Assembly (NCBI RefSeq): GCF_963675165.1
Contig: NC_087385.1
Location: 5,132,412-5,196,411, forward strand
Origin: Halichondria panicea
Taxonomy: Eukaryota > Porifera > Demospongiae > Suberitida > Halichondriidae
Length of the DNA stretch: 64,000 nt
Reading direction: 5' to 3'
Shown piece after piece: positions 1-10,406 of this stretch. Positions within the stretch are counted from its first letter, which is position 1. Every line of letters starts with the position of its first letter. Under the pieces are notes generated by a model. The model saw only the letters and a list, made by a program, of their open reading frames with translations. It ran no database searches and had not been told where the DNA came from. The translations under genes and the position numbers were made by a program.

Positions 1-841
1 ATGGGTGTGATGCGAGACTATAGTCGATTCAGTAGAAGGAACATTGGTATTGCCTGCCAAAACCCATCCAAGTTTCGTTTGGAATGCTACGGGAGATCCT
101 GGGGGGCCACACCGCCGGCCATCGAGCAACACGGCAACAAAGACTTCTACTCCAAGGAGACTCTGCCAGGGGATGCAAAATCAGGATCAGCTAAGGGACC
201 CAGCTGAGATCAAACGAGACGGGTGATAGAGGTAGATCACACGTTACTATCGGAGACACTATAGCAACCACATCAATGCTCTCTCCTGGGGGGCTTGTAG
301 TGATTGATACTGAAACTTGCGACTGACTGAAGGGGTGACGTTGTGGTGATGCCAGTAACTCCAGAAATGTGTGGTAAGTTCAAGCTCTTGCCAATCGTTC
401 AGTGACAAACGATGCAGACGAGGCACTATCGAGGAGAGCTCGAGCAGTGATAACAGACCCCTCTGGGGACTTCACCTTGACGTAGCATGTCAGGCGTTTG
501 CTCGAATCTTCATAACAGTATTAGATGAGACATTAAGGGAATCCGAAGGAGAATCAGTTTTCTCCACATGAAGTAAGGTGTGATGAGGTTTCTGGTAAAC
601 GGTGGCATTTGTGTAACGATTTGCACAAAGTGTCCTGATCGCATACAATTTAACAATTTGACTTCAAAATTACTCTTTTCTCATCGTGGGGTCATGGACT
701 TGAACTTGTTGCAAAGATACAAGGGGTGCTTCTCTTTGCAAACTACACAGTCGTTGTTGAGACTTGCATAGTGCGAGGCAACGTGCCTTGGAGGTTTAGC
801 GTATTTCCTGGTATATGGCCCACTCCTAGGAGTTTTCTTCT

Positions 842-2113
842 TCACGAGGTCGAGGAGCTCTCTGACGCTTGTGCACGTAGATTGATAAACGCCAACAAGT
901 CTTTGTACGGTGGTACATCAGTGGATTCTTGACTATGACGCTGCCATTCAAACATGGTTAGTTTTAGCTCAATCATAGAAGTGATAAATGCTGGGTCAGG
1001 CTCATGTCCAAGTGCCTTTAGTGCTCTCAAGTGTTGCTGAGCAGTGAAGTTCATGGAGTCGACAAAGCTCTTTCCCATTGCCATCCTTGAGTGAGGGGAT
1101 CACCACAATGTTTCGTAGGTCTAGGTCTATCGTACCTGTCTTTTAGACAAGCGATTGCTTCCTCGTATTGTTCTCCAGATCTACTGAGTCCTTTAATCGA
1201 AGCTTTCGCATTTCCATTCTCAAATATGCAAGCTTCTCGGCTGTAGCTAAGTCAAAACGGGAATGGATGGAGATATCAAACTGTTCCCAAAATGTTGTCC
1301 AATTGAGAATACTACCATCAAACATGGGGATTTCTAACGTTGGTAGTTTCACCGGTTTTAAAGTATCTATAAGTGGTGGAGGTGGAGCTGATCTGAGCAG
1401 CTTCCGAACCTGTAGAGAGAGGGTGAAGTGTCCTCCTTTTAACATGTCCAATATGCTTATGCTATCAAACTCTCCATGGTCTGCTGACATATACTCCTGA
1501 TGAACGTCAGACAATTCTTTCTTCAAGTCCTGTAAGTGTTCTTGGTGTTGTTGAAGTAGACACGTGTTGTCTCCAGTATCAAGTGAGGAGAGATTCTCTG
1601 AAACAATAGCAAATGCTCGCTCTAGGTATTTTAGACGCTTGAAGGTCACGTTTGCTACTTTGTCAACTGCTGGGGGTCGCCTGGCAGCAAGCTCTTCCAT
1701 TCTAGCAGTTATCTGAGCAACATCATCGTCAAAATCGTCCAATTTTGATTGCTGATTAGCCAGTTCTTCTTCATCTTTATCATCAATAAAGTCGATTACA
1801 GCGAAGTGGTGCACTTTAAACTCTTCATATCAGTTTTAAGCTTTGCAATAAGTCGTTGTGCATGGCTAATAGTAGCAGACAAATCAGGGGCATCTCGCAA
1901 TCGTGTATTGATTCGGGTGATGGAGGCTCGAGTTGTGCCTCGCTTCTTCTTATGTGAGGAGAATGCACGTCGATCAGCCTCAGACATGCGATTATGACAA
2001 CGAAATTGGTTGAGTAGCGTAGAATCGCACGACTCAATTTCGAAGAGTTGAATTGTACGTGCGATTACGAATAAACGATTTATACTGATCAGTAACGTTG
2101 AGTAGAATTGCAC
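842..2113 (-). pseudogene. BEL/Pao gag-like (DUF1759) coding region, frameshifted
   Basis: Three overlapping open stretches (1796-2113, 1143-1814, 842-1084) together read as a DUF1759-type gag. The middle one has an acidic, helical N-terminal half, then a proline-rich linker (SAPPPPLIDTLKPVKLPTL) and the family signature PMFDGSILNWTTFWEQF. The last stretch contains the C-terminal helical part of the domain. Between 1143 and 1200 the expected continuation lies in another frame (EEAIACLKDRYDRPR is visible), which shows a frameshift. The role in an intact element is capsid-like packaging; this copy is a relic. Confidence 0.75.
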
Positions 2114-2407
2114 GAATAATTCAGACAGAGATCCAGGATGAGTAAGATGAGTTTCCAGGATGAGTAAATGATCGACGTACGTATGAGAGAGATCCAGGAT
2201 GAGTAAACGAGTTTTTACAAACGAGAGAATCCGGGTTGAGTAAACGAGTTTTCACAAACGAGAGAATCCGGGTTGAGTACTGAGTTTGCACGTGCGATCA
2301 AGTGAACACGTGGTCAACAAGCCAACAGTCCACGTTTCTAAATAGAGAGCAGGCCAAGCTCCAGTGAGACTGATTTCGACGACAACGATCTGGTTCGAAG
2401 GACCAAA

Positions 2408-2496
2408 TGTTAGTAGGTTCTACTCTCTTGTATTAGTAAGGCTAGATAGTTAGTTTCACACTTTGTAACAACTCATCATGATATTCACTTCAACAC
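2408..2496 (-). repeat. Probable remnant of the BEL/Pao 5' LTR and leader junction
   Basis: On the minus strand the segment ends in CTACTAACA and is followed by TTTGGTCCTTCGAACC, the kind of junction seen between LTR and leader in BEL/Pao elements. Only about 90 bp remain, which is short for an LTR. The right side abuts the left target duplication of the 745-bp element, so the LTR was probably truncated before that element inserted. The 3' LTR is outside the window, so the two cannot be compared. Confidence 0.45.
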
Positions 2497-2503
2497 ATTT
2501 TAT

Positions 2504-3248
2504 CATAGATTGAAAAGGAAGGGGATTGGAAACGACCAGGCCTCCCTGTGTAAATGGTTGAAACACTTCGCGTTATGATTTCGCGCTCGCGATTATTTTA
2601 CCGTACTCTGGTTGTATTTCTACTGTTTCTAGCTCTCCTAGCTATCCACTAGCGATCACTCAGAGGCTGGGAGGTTACTCTAGAGAAGTAAGTTTACACC
2701 AGCTCTAAATTGTCTAAGTCCGCTGTCTTTACTCTGTTTTTGAGTATAGCTTGAATTACTCCATGTCAACTTTTCTCTTTCCCTGCTGCGAAGCCTAAAC
2801 AGCAAAAGACATTGCTTGACTTGGTTATTATGTATCTAAGTGCTATATAGAATGGTTTCATGCCATGGATAAGCTTTACTGTTCATAAACGTTTGCAGTA
2901 TAGTCCTTCAAACTGCTTTAGTATACTTTTAGACACACCACGGGCCTTGACCTCTCACAACTTCATAGTAAGGGCTATTCCTTCTTTTATAGCATTTATT
3001 TGTTTAGTGATAGTGGTTGCGTTGCTTAGTCGACCTTTTAGAGCTATATTCTCTTTACTTTTTAGAATATTCAACATTAAAAGTGATCAATTTCACCATT
3101 TCTATGTACAGCATATTGTATGGCAGCCAAGACAGGTAATGAGCATGCTGACTATAAAATAATCCCTTTGTAGTTTTAGCCACGCCCTATAACACGGAGT
3201 GTTTCACGCAAAATTTTCGTTTCCAATCCCCTTCCTTTTCAATCTATG
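2504..3248. mobile_element. 745-bp terminal-inverted-repeat element, copy 1
   Basis: The ends are perfect inverted repeats of about 30 bp starting CATAGATTGAAAAGGAAGGG. The element is flanked by the 7-bp direct duplication ATTTTAT (2497-2503 and 3249-3255). It is nearly identical to 10407-11152 and related to 35408-35826. A 100-codon open frame (2860-3162) is kept in both near-identical copies but resembles no transposase I know, so the element is probably non-autonomous. The 7-bp duplication is uncommon; P-like or MULE-like mobilisation is possible but not shown. Insertion also supplies the stop codon of the neighbouring TRAF-like gene. Confidence 0.9.
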
Positions 3249-4327
3249 ATTTTATCAATTGCAATTCTAATGATATGAAAACATAAAATTGTAATACTGA
3301 GAATACTGACAAGTGAAATAACGATCAGTACCATATAGAAGTTCCAACACTTCTTTTGTATCATTTCTTTGGTTTTCATCTCACATTTATGATCTTGAAG
3401 TTCCTGCTGCAAAACTTTAAACTCCTTTTCGAATTTTAGTTGCCGTTGTTCGAACTCCTTTGTAACATCTTTATGCTTCTTTTCGACTGTTTGTACCAAT
3501 ATTTCTTGGGTTTTCATCTCTTGCTGTAGAAGTTTAAACTCCTGTTCGAATTTTAGTTGCCATTCTTTGAACTCCTTTATAACATCTTCATGCTTCTTTT
3601 CGATTGTTTGTACCAATACCAATATTTCTTGGATTTTCATGTCATCTTGCTGCTGAGTAGCAGCCTCACAAACAATGCAACTTAACTCACACAGGACTTT
3701 TTCCTTACTACACTTGTGTTCAATGGTGTCACCTAGACACCCATGGGAATGGTCCTGGCAATCAGTCAAATGCTGAAAAGCCCCACAAAACGTCATTCTG
3801 TAGTTTAGGCACTGGTTGTCTCGATTCGGGCACTCATTGGTGCAGTGTGTTTTCAGATTGCGTTTCTGAACTTTCTGCCCGCAGTCATTGGGGCAGTCCT
3901 TATCAACATAGTCACAATTGTGGTCATCGAGGTCTTTAAGTTGGCCAGTCCATTTGCATCCTTGAACTTTCTTATGGCAGCGTATTAAATCTGTAAACAT
4001 ACACTTGAACATGTTCGACGTGGAGTAGCTGCTATGTGGAGTATCATCTTCTTCCAGATGTCGCTTCGAGCAGTACACATTTAGCGCTAAAATCTTGGCT
4101 TGAAGTGTTGTATTTTGCTCTAAACATGGTTGGTCATTTGTGCAGCTAGGACAAACCTTTGTCTCTTGAATGATAGTTTCAATGCACTCTTTGCAGAATG
4201 TTGTTGTTCTGCAGCAAGTTGTAATATTAGCTTCTCTGGCTACATGTTTGCACTTATTGCAAAGGTATTCGTCTTGAATCGAAGAAATGAATTCACACTC
4301 ATAGCCTGCTTGTTTAGAGGTAGCCAT
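3239..4327 (-). CDS. RING/TRAF-zinc-finger protein with C-terminal membrane segment, no MATH domain
   Basis: Single-exon gene of 362 codons. The start at 4327 (MATSKQAGYECEF) is chosen because all paralogues here begin alike, although an upstream in-frame Met exists at 4435. Order: RING-like domain (about residues 20-65), TRAF-type zinc fingers (about 110-240, with CPNDCGQKVQKR and CTNECPNR), a coiled coil built of two near-repeats of about 35 residues, then a hydrophobic stretch (FYMVLIVISLVSILSITILC) that looks like a membrane anchor. TRAF proteins normally end in a MATH domain, which is absent. The last codons and the stop lie in the inverted repeat of the adjacent transposon. A role as ubiquitin-ligase adaptor in signalling is known for the family; for this protein it is inference. 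Confidence 0.75.
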   Translation of the reverse strand: MATSKQAGYECEFISSIQDEYLCNKCKHVAREANITTCCRTTTFCKECIETIIQETKVCPSCTNDQPCLEQNTTLQAKILALNVYCSKRHLEEDDTPHSSYSTSNMFKCMFTDLIRCHKKVQGCKWTGQLKDLDDHNCDYVDKDCPNDCGQKVQKRNLKTHCTNECPNRDNQCLNYRMTFCGAFQHLTDCQDHSHGCLGDTIEHKCSKEKVLCELSCIVCEAATQQQDDMKIQEILVLVQTIEKKHEDVIKEFKEWQLKFEQEFKLLQQEMKTQEILVQTVEKKHKDVTKEFEQRQLKFEKEFKVLQQELQDHKCEMKTKEMIQKKCWNFYMVLIVISLVSILSITILCFHIIRIAIDKIID

Positions 4328-4572
4328 AATTGTTGTATTTGTGAAGTGTCCCTCATTTGAGTTTATATTGGTAATCACACGCACGTAAAGGTTGCACTTG
4401 CAATTAGTGGTCAAATTTCCTGGATACTTGACCACATGTTATCAATCCCATGAATCATAGGTACACTCCCTCTCCTCGTGGTTATAATGCAACACCTTAT
4501 TACAGCACTGTAGCATGTGTGTTGTGTTATTGCATTTGCTCTTACTTCACCCCCCCCCCCCCTCCCCACACT

Positions 4573-4612
4573 CGGGACACTGTTATTCATCGAGCAAGAC
4601 GCTGTCAGGTGA
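4573..4612 (+). pseudogene. Spectrin-exon remnant (end of exon plus donor site)
   Basis: About 40 bp matching the 3' end of the spectrin-like exon found at 14602-14744 and 28229-28369, including the donor (GCTGTCAG followed by GTGAGC). The rest of the exon is missing. The preceding 4430-4570 segment, with a run of C residues, matches the sequence upstream of the TRAF-like genes at 14022 and 27646. The piece therefore belongs to the duplicated TRAF-spectrin unit. Confidence 0.55.
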
Positions 4613-4669
4613 GCGGTGCATGGGGGTGTTGCTATCCATTGTGTTGTTTGGCCTGTAAGCAAATTATAT

Positions 4670-5002
4670 TGACTGGGAGCTGAAGCTATGCGTTTTGGTT
4701 ACACTTCCATGACTTTGTGGTCATAAGATATTTATTGGGTGATTCCTAGCCCCTTTGATGTATGATCATTGTGCTCCCCCTCAACCTTACTTACATGTAA
4801 CTTGTATCTCCCTTTGATACATGATCATTGTGCTCCCCCTCAACCACAGCTCTGCTTTTATTTCTATCTCAGCATGACAGGTGCACTGTCCTCATTCCAA
4901 GGGTCAACTCAAGTGTCCCCCTACTCACAACTGACGATTGTGGGCAGACCACCACTTCATGTAACCCTAGTCAGCTGGTTGTTGCTGCATGGTTGTGGTG
5001 CT
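4670..5002 (+). repeat. Dispersed repeat block R, copy 1
   Basis: This segment contains the landmarks CCCCCTCAACCACAGC, TCAGCATGACAGGTGCACTG and GGGTCAACTCAAGTGTCCCC. They recur at about 14800-15030, 16815-16975, 17140-17400, 28430-28880 (partly inverted) and 29020-29310. No coding content is seen. The MULE element inserted into the right end of this copy. Confidence 0.7.
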
Positions 5003-5010
5003 GATATAAC

Positions 5011-6957
5011 GGTGTGTGCACACGAGATCAATTTTCACGAGATCAACTCCCACAAGATCAATTCTTACCAGATCAACTTTGCATGAGGTCAACTCTCAGT
5101 AGATCAACTCTCATAGAATCAACTTTTCATATGATCAACTTCATGGGATCAACTCGATTACAATTTGAATTTAATAAAAAGTGAAATTAGAATTACAAAA
5201 GTAAACAAAAAAAAAAGAGTCCAGTAAGATGCTTGATGGCTGATAAATATGCATTAAGAGTCATGCCTCCTGTGTTAAATCGGTCAAACAGTGTCTGCAT
5301 GAATCCTCTTTTCCTTCTCTTTCATTCGGCGTCTCTGTGGCCGAGCAGTAGCTCCAGACATGTAGCTCTGAATCTTTGCTTTGGTCACTGCCTCCTCTCT
5401 CTGCATGTGTTCAATCCATTTGAAGATGTTTGGGTGAGGGTTGCCTATAACTTTTTTCATTCTAGAATGCCATCCCTCAACATGGTTGTTGGTTCTAGGC
5501 TGATGTTGATTGAAGTAGTTCCAGTGAATTGGTGGAAAGTTTCCATTGATCCAGGTGGTAGTGAAATAATCCACTAGCTCGTCAACTCTTGGGATGTTCG
5601 GAGCATCCTGTTGGATGGAAAGCCAGGCTGTTCTAACAAAATAATGTCAGTGGACAAAATGCCACAGATGCCATCAATTGTACGAATTCCTTCAACTCCC
5701 CATTGGGGCGACGGTATTCTGTGGCTATAGCCCCAGGGCTTGAACCTGTATAGAGCATAGAAAATAGAGTTAGAATAGAGTTATTATTGCTATATAAGAT
5801 ATACCTTTCTCCAAATCGCTTGCATGAAGTGATAATAACAGCCACGATGATATGAGTTCGGAAAGCTCATTGTAGAAGCCTGAACCATGGCCAGCTCAAA
5901 ATCACTCACATCAAAACTGATACCGGGAACTTTAACTAGAGCAGCATCTTTGAGTAGCATGAACACTCTGTTATATGTCTGTCTCTGTTTGTTAGGCAAA
6001 AGGCAATATACCATTGGAAATGTATGGCCATAGAGCAGAATATGGATTGTAAACACCTGCAGAAAAGAGATTAATGAAAATATTCATGTACATAATTATG
6101 TACCTGGTAGAACAGTGAAGGGCATGTTGAGAATGTGCCATCAATGTAAAAGGCCTCTGCATCAGACAGGAGTCTGAGGTTTTCTTCAGTGGCAAAGATC
6201 ATGATCTTGTCATCGTCAACCAGGAGGAAGTCTTCCCCACTTCGAGTGTTTGAGAATCTGGTAGAGAGGCTGACATCTCTTCTGAGGGTCGGAAGGATGG
6301 GAGTGTCTTCGTGTCTAGCTCGGTACAGAGAGGACCTGATAGACTCAAGGCTAGGCAGTTGTGCCAGCACATCAGCAGATCTTGGCTAATTACGTCCAGT
6401 TGATCATCGTAGATCACATTTATGGAGGTACTTTCATCTCTGGCCCTCTTCCTCATTCCCGCAATGGCAACTTGAGTGGTGATCTCAGCTGGATTGGGTG
6501 GGTGATCATGTTCATTCCTTACAACCACACTCAAACCCTCTGAAGTGGCTCTTGCTGGGCAACCAGCCTTGTGGTTTTTGCACCTCCAGAATTGAAAATC
6601 GGTTCCATCTCTTATTTTTGTATAAATATACCCCCCTCCTCGGTTTGTCTTGACGAGTTGAGCCATCATGTTGCAAATGAGTGCATGCTAGTTCTAGTGA
6701 CCCTTTTATCAAAACCTGTCAACCTGTGGCACAAAATATTTAGCACATGTACTATAGTAATTAGCTATAAAAGAAAGGTCAACAACACCTATAAAAATAA
6801 TAAAAATAGTTAATTTCTGGATTTTAAAATTGGAGCTGATCTCAGTTGATTTCAGGAGTTGAGTTGACTCTATGAAAAGTTGATCTACTGAGAGTTGACC
6901 TCATGCAAAGTTGATCTGGTAAGAATTGATCTCGTGAAAGTTGATCTCGTGTGAGGC
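5011..6957 (-). mobile_element. MULE-type DNA transposon with FLYWCH and transposase remnants
   Basis: The 1.95-kb element is flanked by the 8-bp direct duplication GATATAAC (5003-5010 and 6958-6965). Its ends are imperfect inverted repeats of about 120-140 bp, each made of many short units of the type GAGATCAACT (5021-5155 and 6836-6957). Between them lies a broken minus-strand gene with a FLYWCH zinc finger and a MULE transposase. Long inverted repeats, 8-bp duplications and this protein pair together define the Mutator-like superfamily. Confidence 0.92.
5284..6669 (-). pseudogene. MULE transposase with N-terminal FLYWCH zinc finger, decayed
   Basis: Right to left: a FLYWCH-type finger at the start of the 6669 open frame (FQFWRCKNHKAGCPAR, then HDHPP), a linker, a transposase start (EAFYIDGTFSTCPSLFYQ), a catalytic-core region (LLPNKQRQTYNRVF, FPNSYHRGCYYHFMQAIWRK), then QQDAPNIPRVDELVDYF and the C-terminal NNHVEGWHSRMKKVIG. 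Introns with GT-AG ends are visible at about 6058-6105 and about 5752-5805. The frame shifts near 6370 and again near 5640-5740, and there is an in-frame stop after the second intron, so this copy is inactive. Confidence 0.85.
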
Positions 6958-6965
6958 GATATAAC

Positions 6966-7439
6966 TAGTGTTCAAGCGCTAATGCCTCTCGCCATGTTTT
7001 TGCTTTCGCTCAAAAGTATTAGAGTGTTGTATTAGTTTCTATAATGATTTTATATTAAAGTTAGCTTATCTATATAAAGTCACTGAGAAGAAAATACTTA
7101 TTTACATGCATCTATTGATTGGCTTACCAGGAAGAAGAAAACAGATCTGTAGTTCAGTGTATATAATATCTAGACCTGTGTACATGCATATTGTTATCTT
7201 TATTATATTGTTATATGGTAGTGTTTTGTGGCTTACCAGGCCCTCAAGACAAAGATGATTCTGCCAGGAGGATCTGGATCTTGGATATTATTTTCTAACA
7301 CGTGGGGAATTAGTGCGCATGCGCATTACATCCACAGGAATAATTAAAGGGTGTGTCCAAAGAGATCAATTTCACAAATGGCTACTGTACTACTAGCTAG
7401 CTGTTTTAAAAATGTTAACACTTTGTTGAATAATTCAAT
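6966..7439. other. No recognisable feature
   Basis: AT-rich sequence between the MULE element and the LINE 3' end. I see no coding frame of interest, no inverted repeat pair and no RNA gene. Confidence 0.5.
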
Positions 7440-9960
7440 ATGATTCAATTCAATTCAATATGATTTTTCAGCATTATATGCCGATGGCAAGCCTGTAGAG
7501 ACAGGTTACCATAATTAGCTATACTAACACATAATTCTAATACATAGTTATAGTTTAAACTGGGCACTTGTTGCAGGGACATTTGAAGTGAAACGAGCAG
7601 GGGTTATCAGAGTCAAAATTTAGCCGAAATTGCAGCCACAGGAATTCCTTGATTTGTTTCTTGATAGCTTTGCTTGAGAGTGAAGTATCTATCAAAGGTA
7701 GGCCATTCCAAAGTCTAGGCAGACGATTGTAGTAAAAGTGCCGGAGTAAGTTTGTGCGGCAGTAGTTATGTTTTAGAGATAAACTGTCTGACGACCTGGT
7801 AGTCCCCGTAACAACTGTAGCATTCTTGGATATATTGAATCTGCTTGAAGGATTTTTGTATGAGTTTACGAAAAACATAACATCCGCCAGCTCAAGGTGG
7901 TACATAAGTGGGAGTTAGGTACACAAGTCTTTCCTTATAAGTCATAGGAGATGTGGTTTGGGGAAGGATAAACTTTGTGGCTCTCCTTTGTATTTTTTCT
8001 AATGACAATATGTCTTTCAGCAGCATTGGTCGCCAGAGTTGAGATCCATAAGATAGCTGAGATCTCACTAAGAAAAGGTAGAGTTGTTTCTTAGTGTCGC
8101 TGGAGTTGGTAGAAGAAAAAGTTCTTTTCAGAAGGCCTAACATCTTGTAGGCTTTAGCTGATATGGAGTTGTAGTGGGCCTCCCATTTCAGATCAGATTG
8201 CACCAACAGTCCAAGATCTTTGTTTATCAGAGAGTACTTTATGCATGATCCAGCCAGTGTGTAAGTGGAAGGTTGAGCAGGTTGTCTAGAGGAGCAGAAG
8301 TTCATTTGTATACTTTTGGATTCGTTAAAATAGAGCGACCACCTGTTACTCCAAGTAAGTATTTTGTCGATATCCCACTGTAACTTATTGACATCCTCCC
8401 CGCAGTAGATAACTCTCGAACATTTCGTGTCGTCAGCAAATAGGTGCACCTTAGAGAACTCTACACAGTCTGGCAAGTCATTAATAAAAACCAGAAATAA
8501 CAGGGGGCCAAGAATGCTCCCCTGGGGCACTCCAGAAGTAACAGACACAATTGAGGAATGGTTCCCATTTACTGTAACCATTTGTTTTCTGTTGGAAAGG
8601 TATTCCCGGATCCATTTCCAAGCGTTCCCATCCACACCTAGAGATTTCAGCTTTGCTAATAAACCATTGTGGGAAACTTTGTCAAAGGCTTTTTTGAAAT
8701 CCAAGTATATAGCATCAACCTGGGCCTTAGAGTCTAGGGCAGTGGTAACCTCATGTATGAAACACAGCAGTTGTTGAACAGATGAGTGATTTCTGAGGAA
8801 GCCAAACTGAAGGTTGGAGATTTTGCAGCAAAGATAGTTATAGAGTTTGTCGTACACTAACTTTTCCAACACTTTCGATACGGAACTCAGTAGGGAGATG
8901 GGTCTATAATTCGAGACTGAGCATTTATCCCCCGTTTTATATATCGGTACAATGCAGTGAAGTTTCCACTCAGAGGGGATTGAACAGGTATGTAAGGAGA
9001 TGCAGAAGATATGGTGAAGGACCTTGTACAGGCCTTGACAGCAGTTTTTAAGTATTTTAGGCCCAATTGAGTCCAAGCCGGAAGCTTTGTCCGGGTTGAG
9101 GTTGCACAGTGCTGTGAGTACCTCTTGTTCTGTAACTTGGATATCATTGAATAGGTTAGCACAAGGCGAGCTTGAAAGAAGCTGGGAGGCATTACTCTCC
9201 TTTTCTGATGTAGTGTAAACCGATTTGAAGAATTGGTTGAAGAGAGATGCCTTGTCCAGATCGGAGGAAGCCAATTGTGATTCAAGGTGCATTGTCTCGG
9301 GTAGGTTGCCACGTTTTAATAGGTTATTTATGTACTTGTAGATTTTGCTACTATTAGAGTAAGCAAATTCCTCCACCAAGGATGCCTCGTAATTTATTTT
9401 TGATGTAGACATCAGTTGGTGTAGATAGTTCTCTTCTCTTACTAGACGGTTGACATTGGCAGTAGTGGGATGGATTTTTGCATTTTTCCTAAAGTGGCGG
9501 GTGCGATTTAATTGATGTCTTACTCCTGAGTTGAACCACTTAGGAGAGTTTTTTCTTGGCTTGAGCATGACTTTGGGAGCAAACTGTGATATGGCATCGT
9601 GGAGGATGAACCTCAAGTGATTCCATGCTACTTCAACATCGTAGGTGTATAGACAAACTGAAAAATCATAGTTAAAAATGTAGTCTGCTAGATCCGTATA
9701 GTTCAACTTTGAGAAGTCTGTGACCAAGTGGGGTTCATGTATTAGTGTGTTTGGCCTGTGGGAAGTCATGAATGAGAAAGATACTATCAAGTGATCTGAC
9801 TTTAGTAACCTATTATCATCCACTTGCAGGTTTACTATCTCATCCGGAGAGTTGGTTAGTACTAGATCCAGACAGTTTCCTTTACAATGGGTAGGCACAG
9901 TGACCAGTTGGGAGAAGGTACTTTCGAACACAAAATCACAGAACAAGTTCAACATGAATA
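7440..9960 (-). mobile_element. CR1/L2-like LINE retrotransposon, 5'-truncated
   Basis: The minus-strand element begins inside the endonuclease domain (VPTHCKGNCLDLVLTN, then SDH) and continues through a full reverse transcriptase. It ends just right of 7440 in a short-repeat tail of ATTGAATTGAA type. The copy lacks the endonuclease N-terminus and any ORF1. Non-LTR retrotransposons are usually 5'-truncated in this way. Confidence 0.9.
7555..9955 (-). pseudogene. LINE endonuclease C-terminus and reverse transcriptase, one frameshift
   Basis: Open from 9955 to 7892 (687 codons), then continuing in another frame to 7555. Reverse transcriptase motifs are intact: VSNYRPISLLSSVSKVLEK, the catalytic AIYLDFKKAFDKV, TSGVPQGSILGPLLF and LFADDTK. 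After YKERLVYL the expected PLMYHLELADVMFF lies in a second frame, so a 1- or 2-base indel near 7910 separates the last 110 codons. Apart from that and the missing start, this copy is well kept, which suggests recent activity of the family. Confidence 0.88.
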
Positions 9961-10124
9961 ATTATTATTCATGCCAAACTTAGCTTTTAACTGTATAAAA
10001 GCAAACCGGAACTAACTGAGAACATAGGGCTGCTTACAGGCCGTGCTCAATCTGCTTACAGCCCGTTTCACGGCTGATTACATGCTGAAATCTACAGGCT
10101 GCTAAACAGTATCTAACCAAACAG

Positions 10125-10230
10125 TAGCCTCGATCCCAGGCCGAGTTTTCGCTTTCATAACGATTAGGCGAACAACTAGTTGTTCGCCTAACCGTTATAA
10201 AAGCGAAAACTCGGCCTGGAATCGAGGCTA
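10125..10230. repeat. 106-bp near-perfect palindrome (foldback element)
   Basis: Two 53-bp arms (10125-10177 and 10178-10230) are reverse complements with about three mismatches and no spacer; the centre is AACTAGTT. It would form a long cruciform or hairpin. No coding content. It probably is a foldback-type non-autonomous element; no target duplication is obvious. Confidence 0.85.
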
Positions 10231-10319
10231 ACGTCAAACAGCTGAATACACACCACGTGGATTTTTATACCTGTAACGGGCCCGTAACAGGCATGAAACG
10301 GCCCGTGGATTTTTGGCTG

Positions 10320-10400
10320 TGTACCTGTGACAAACAGACAAACAAACAAACCAACAAACCAACAGACTACTATACCCGTGGCCGCCCACGCGCGCCTCGG
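10320..10400. repeat. Short dispersed repeat (CAAACAAACCAAC... to CTCGGGTAA)
   Basis: Purine/pyrimidine-skewed sequence (ACAAACAAACCAACAAACC, then GACTACTATACCCGTGGCC) that recurs in diverged form at 47822-47880 inside a DOCK intron. The 745-bp element copy 2 inserted at its right end. Function unknown. Confidence 0.55.
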
Positions 10401-10406
10401 GTAATC

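Larger units (their letters stand above)
1..2496 (-). mobile_element. BEL/Pao LTR retrotransposon, 5' part, degraded and cut by the window edge
   Basis: Read on the minus strand, from right to left, there is an LTR remnant (2408-2496), a non-coding leader (about 2114-2407), a gag-like region (842-2113), a Cys/His zinc-knuckle region (about 620-790) and an aspartic-protease-like region (about 1-480) containing ALLDSASSASFV, the peptidase A17/DUF1758 type. This order is that of BEL/Pao elements. The reading frame is broken several times (near 1140-1190, near 840 and in the knuckle region), so this copy cannot make its proteins. Reverse transcriptase and integrase would lie left of position 1. 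Family assignment rests on the DUF1759 and A17-like motifs. Confidence 0.8.

Noticed and set aside
1..932. Several plus-strand open frames of 60-68 codons
   Set aside because: The minus strand carries BEL/Pao protease and zinc-knuckle sequence here; the plus frames are shadows.
5021..5155. Regularly spaced short repeats that recall a CRISPR array or satellite
   Set aside because: Units and spacers are irregular, the array is mirrored at 6836-6957, and it lies inside an exact 8-bp duplication. It is the inverted repeat of a MULE, in a eukaryotic genome.
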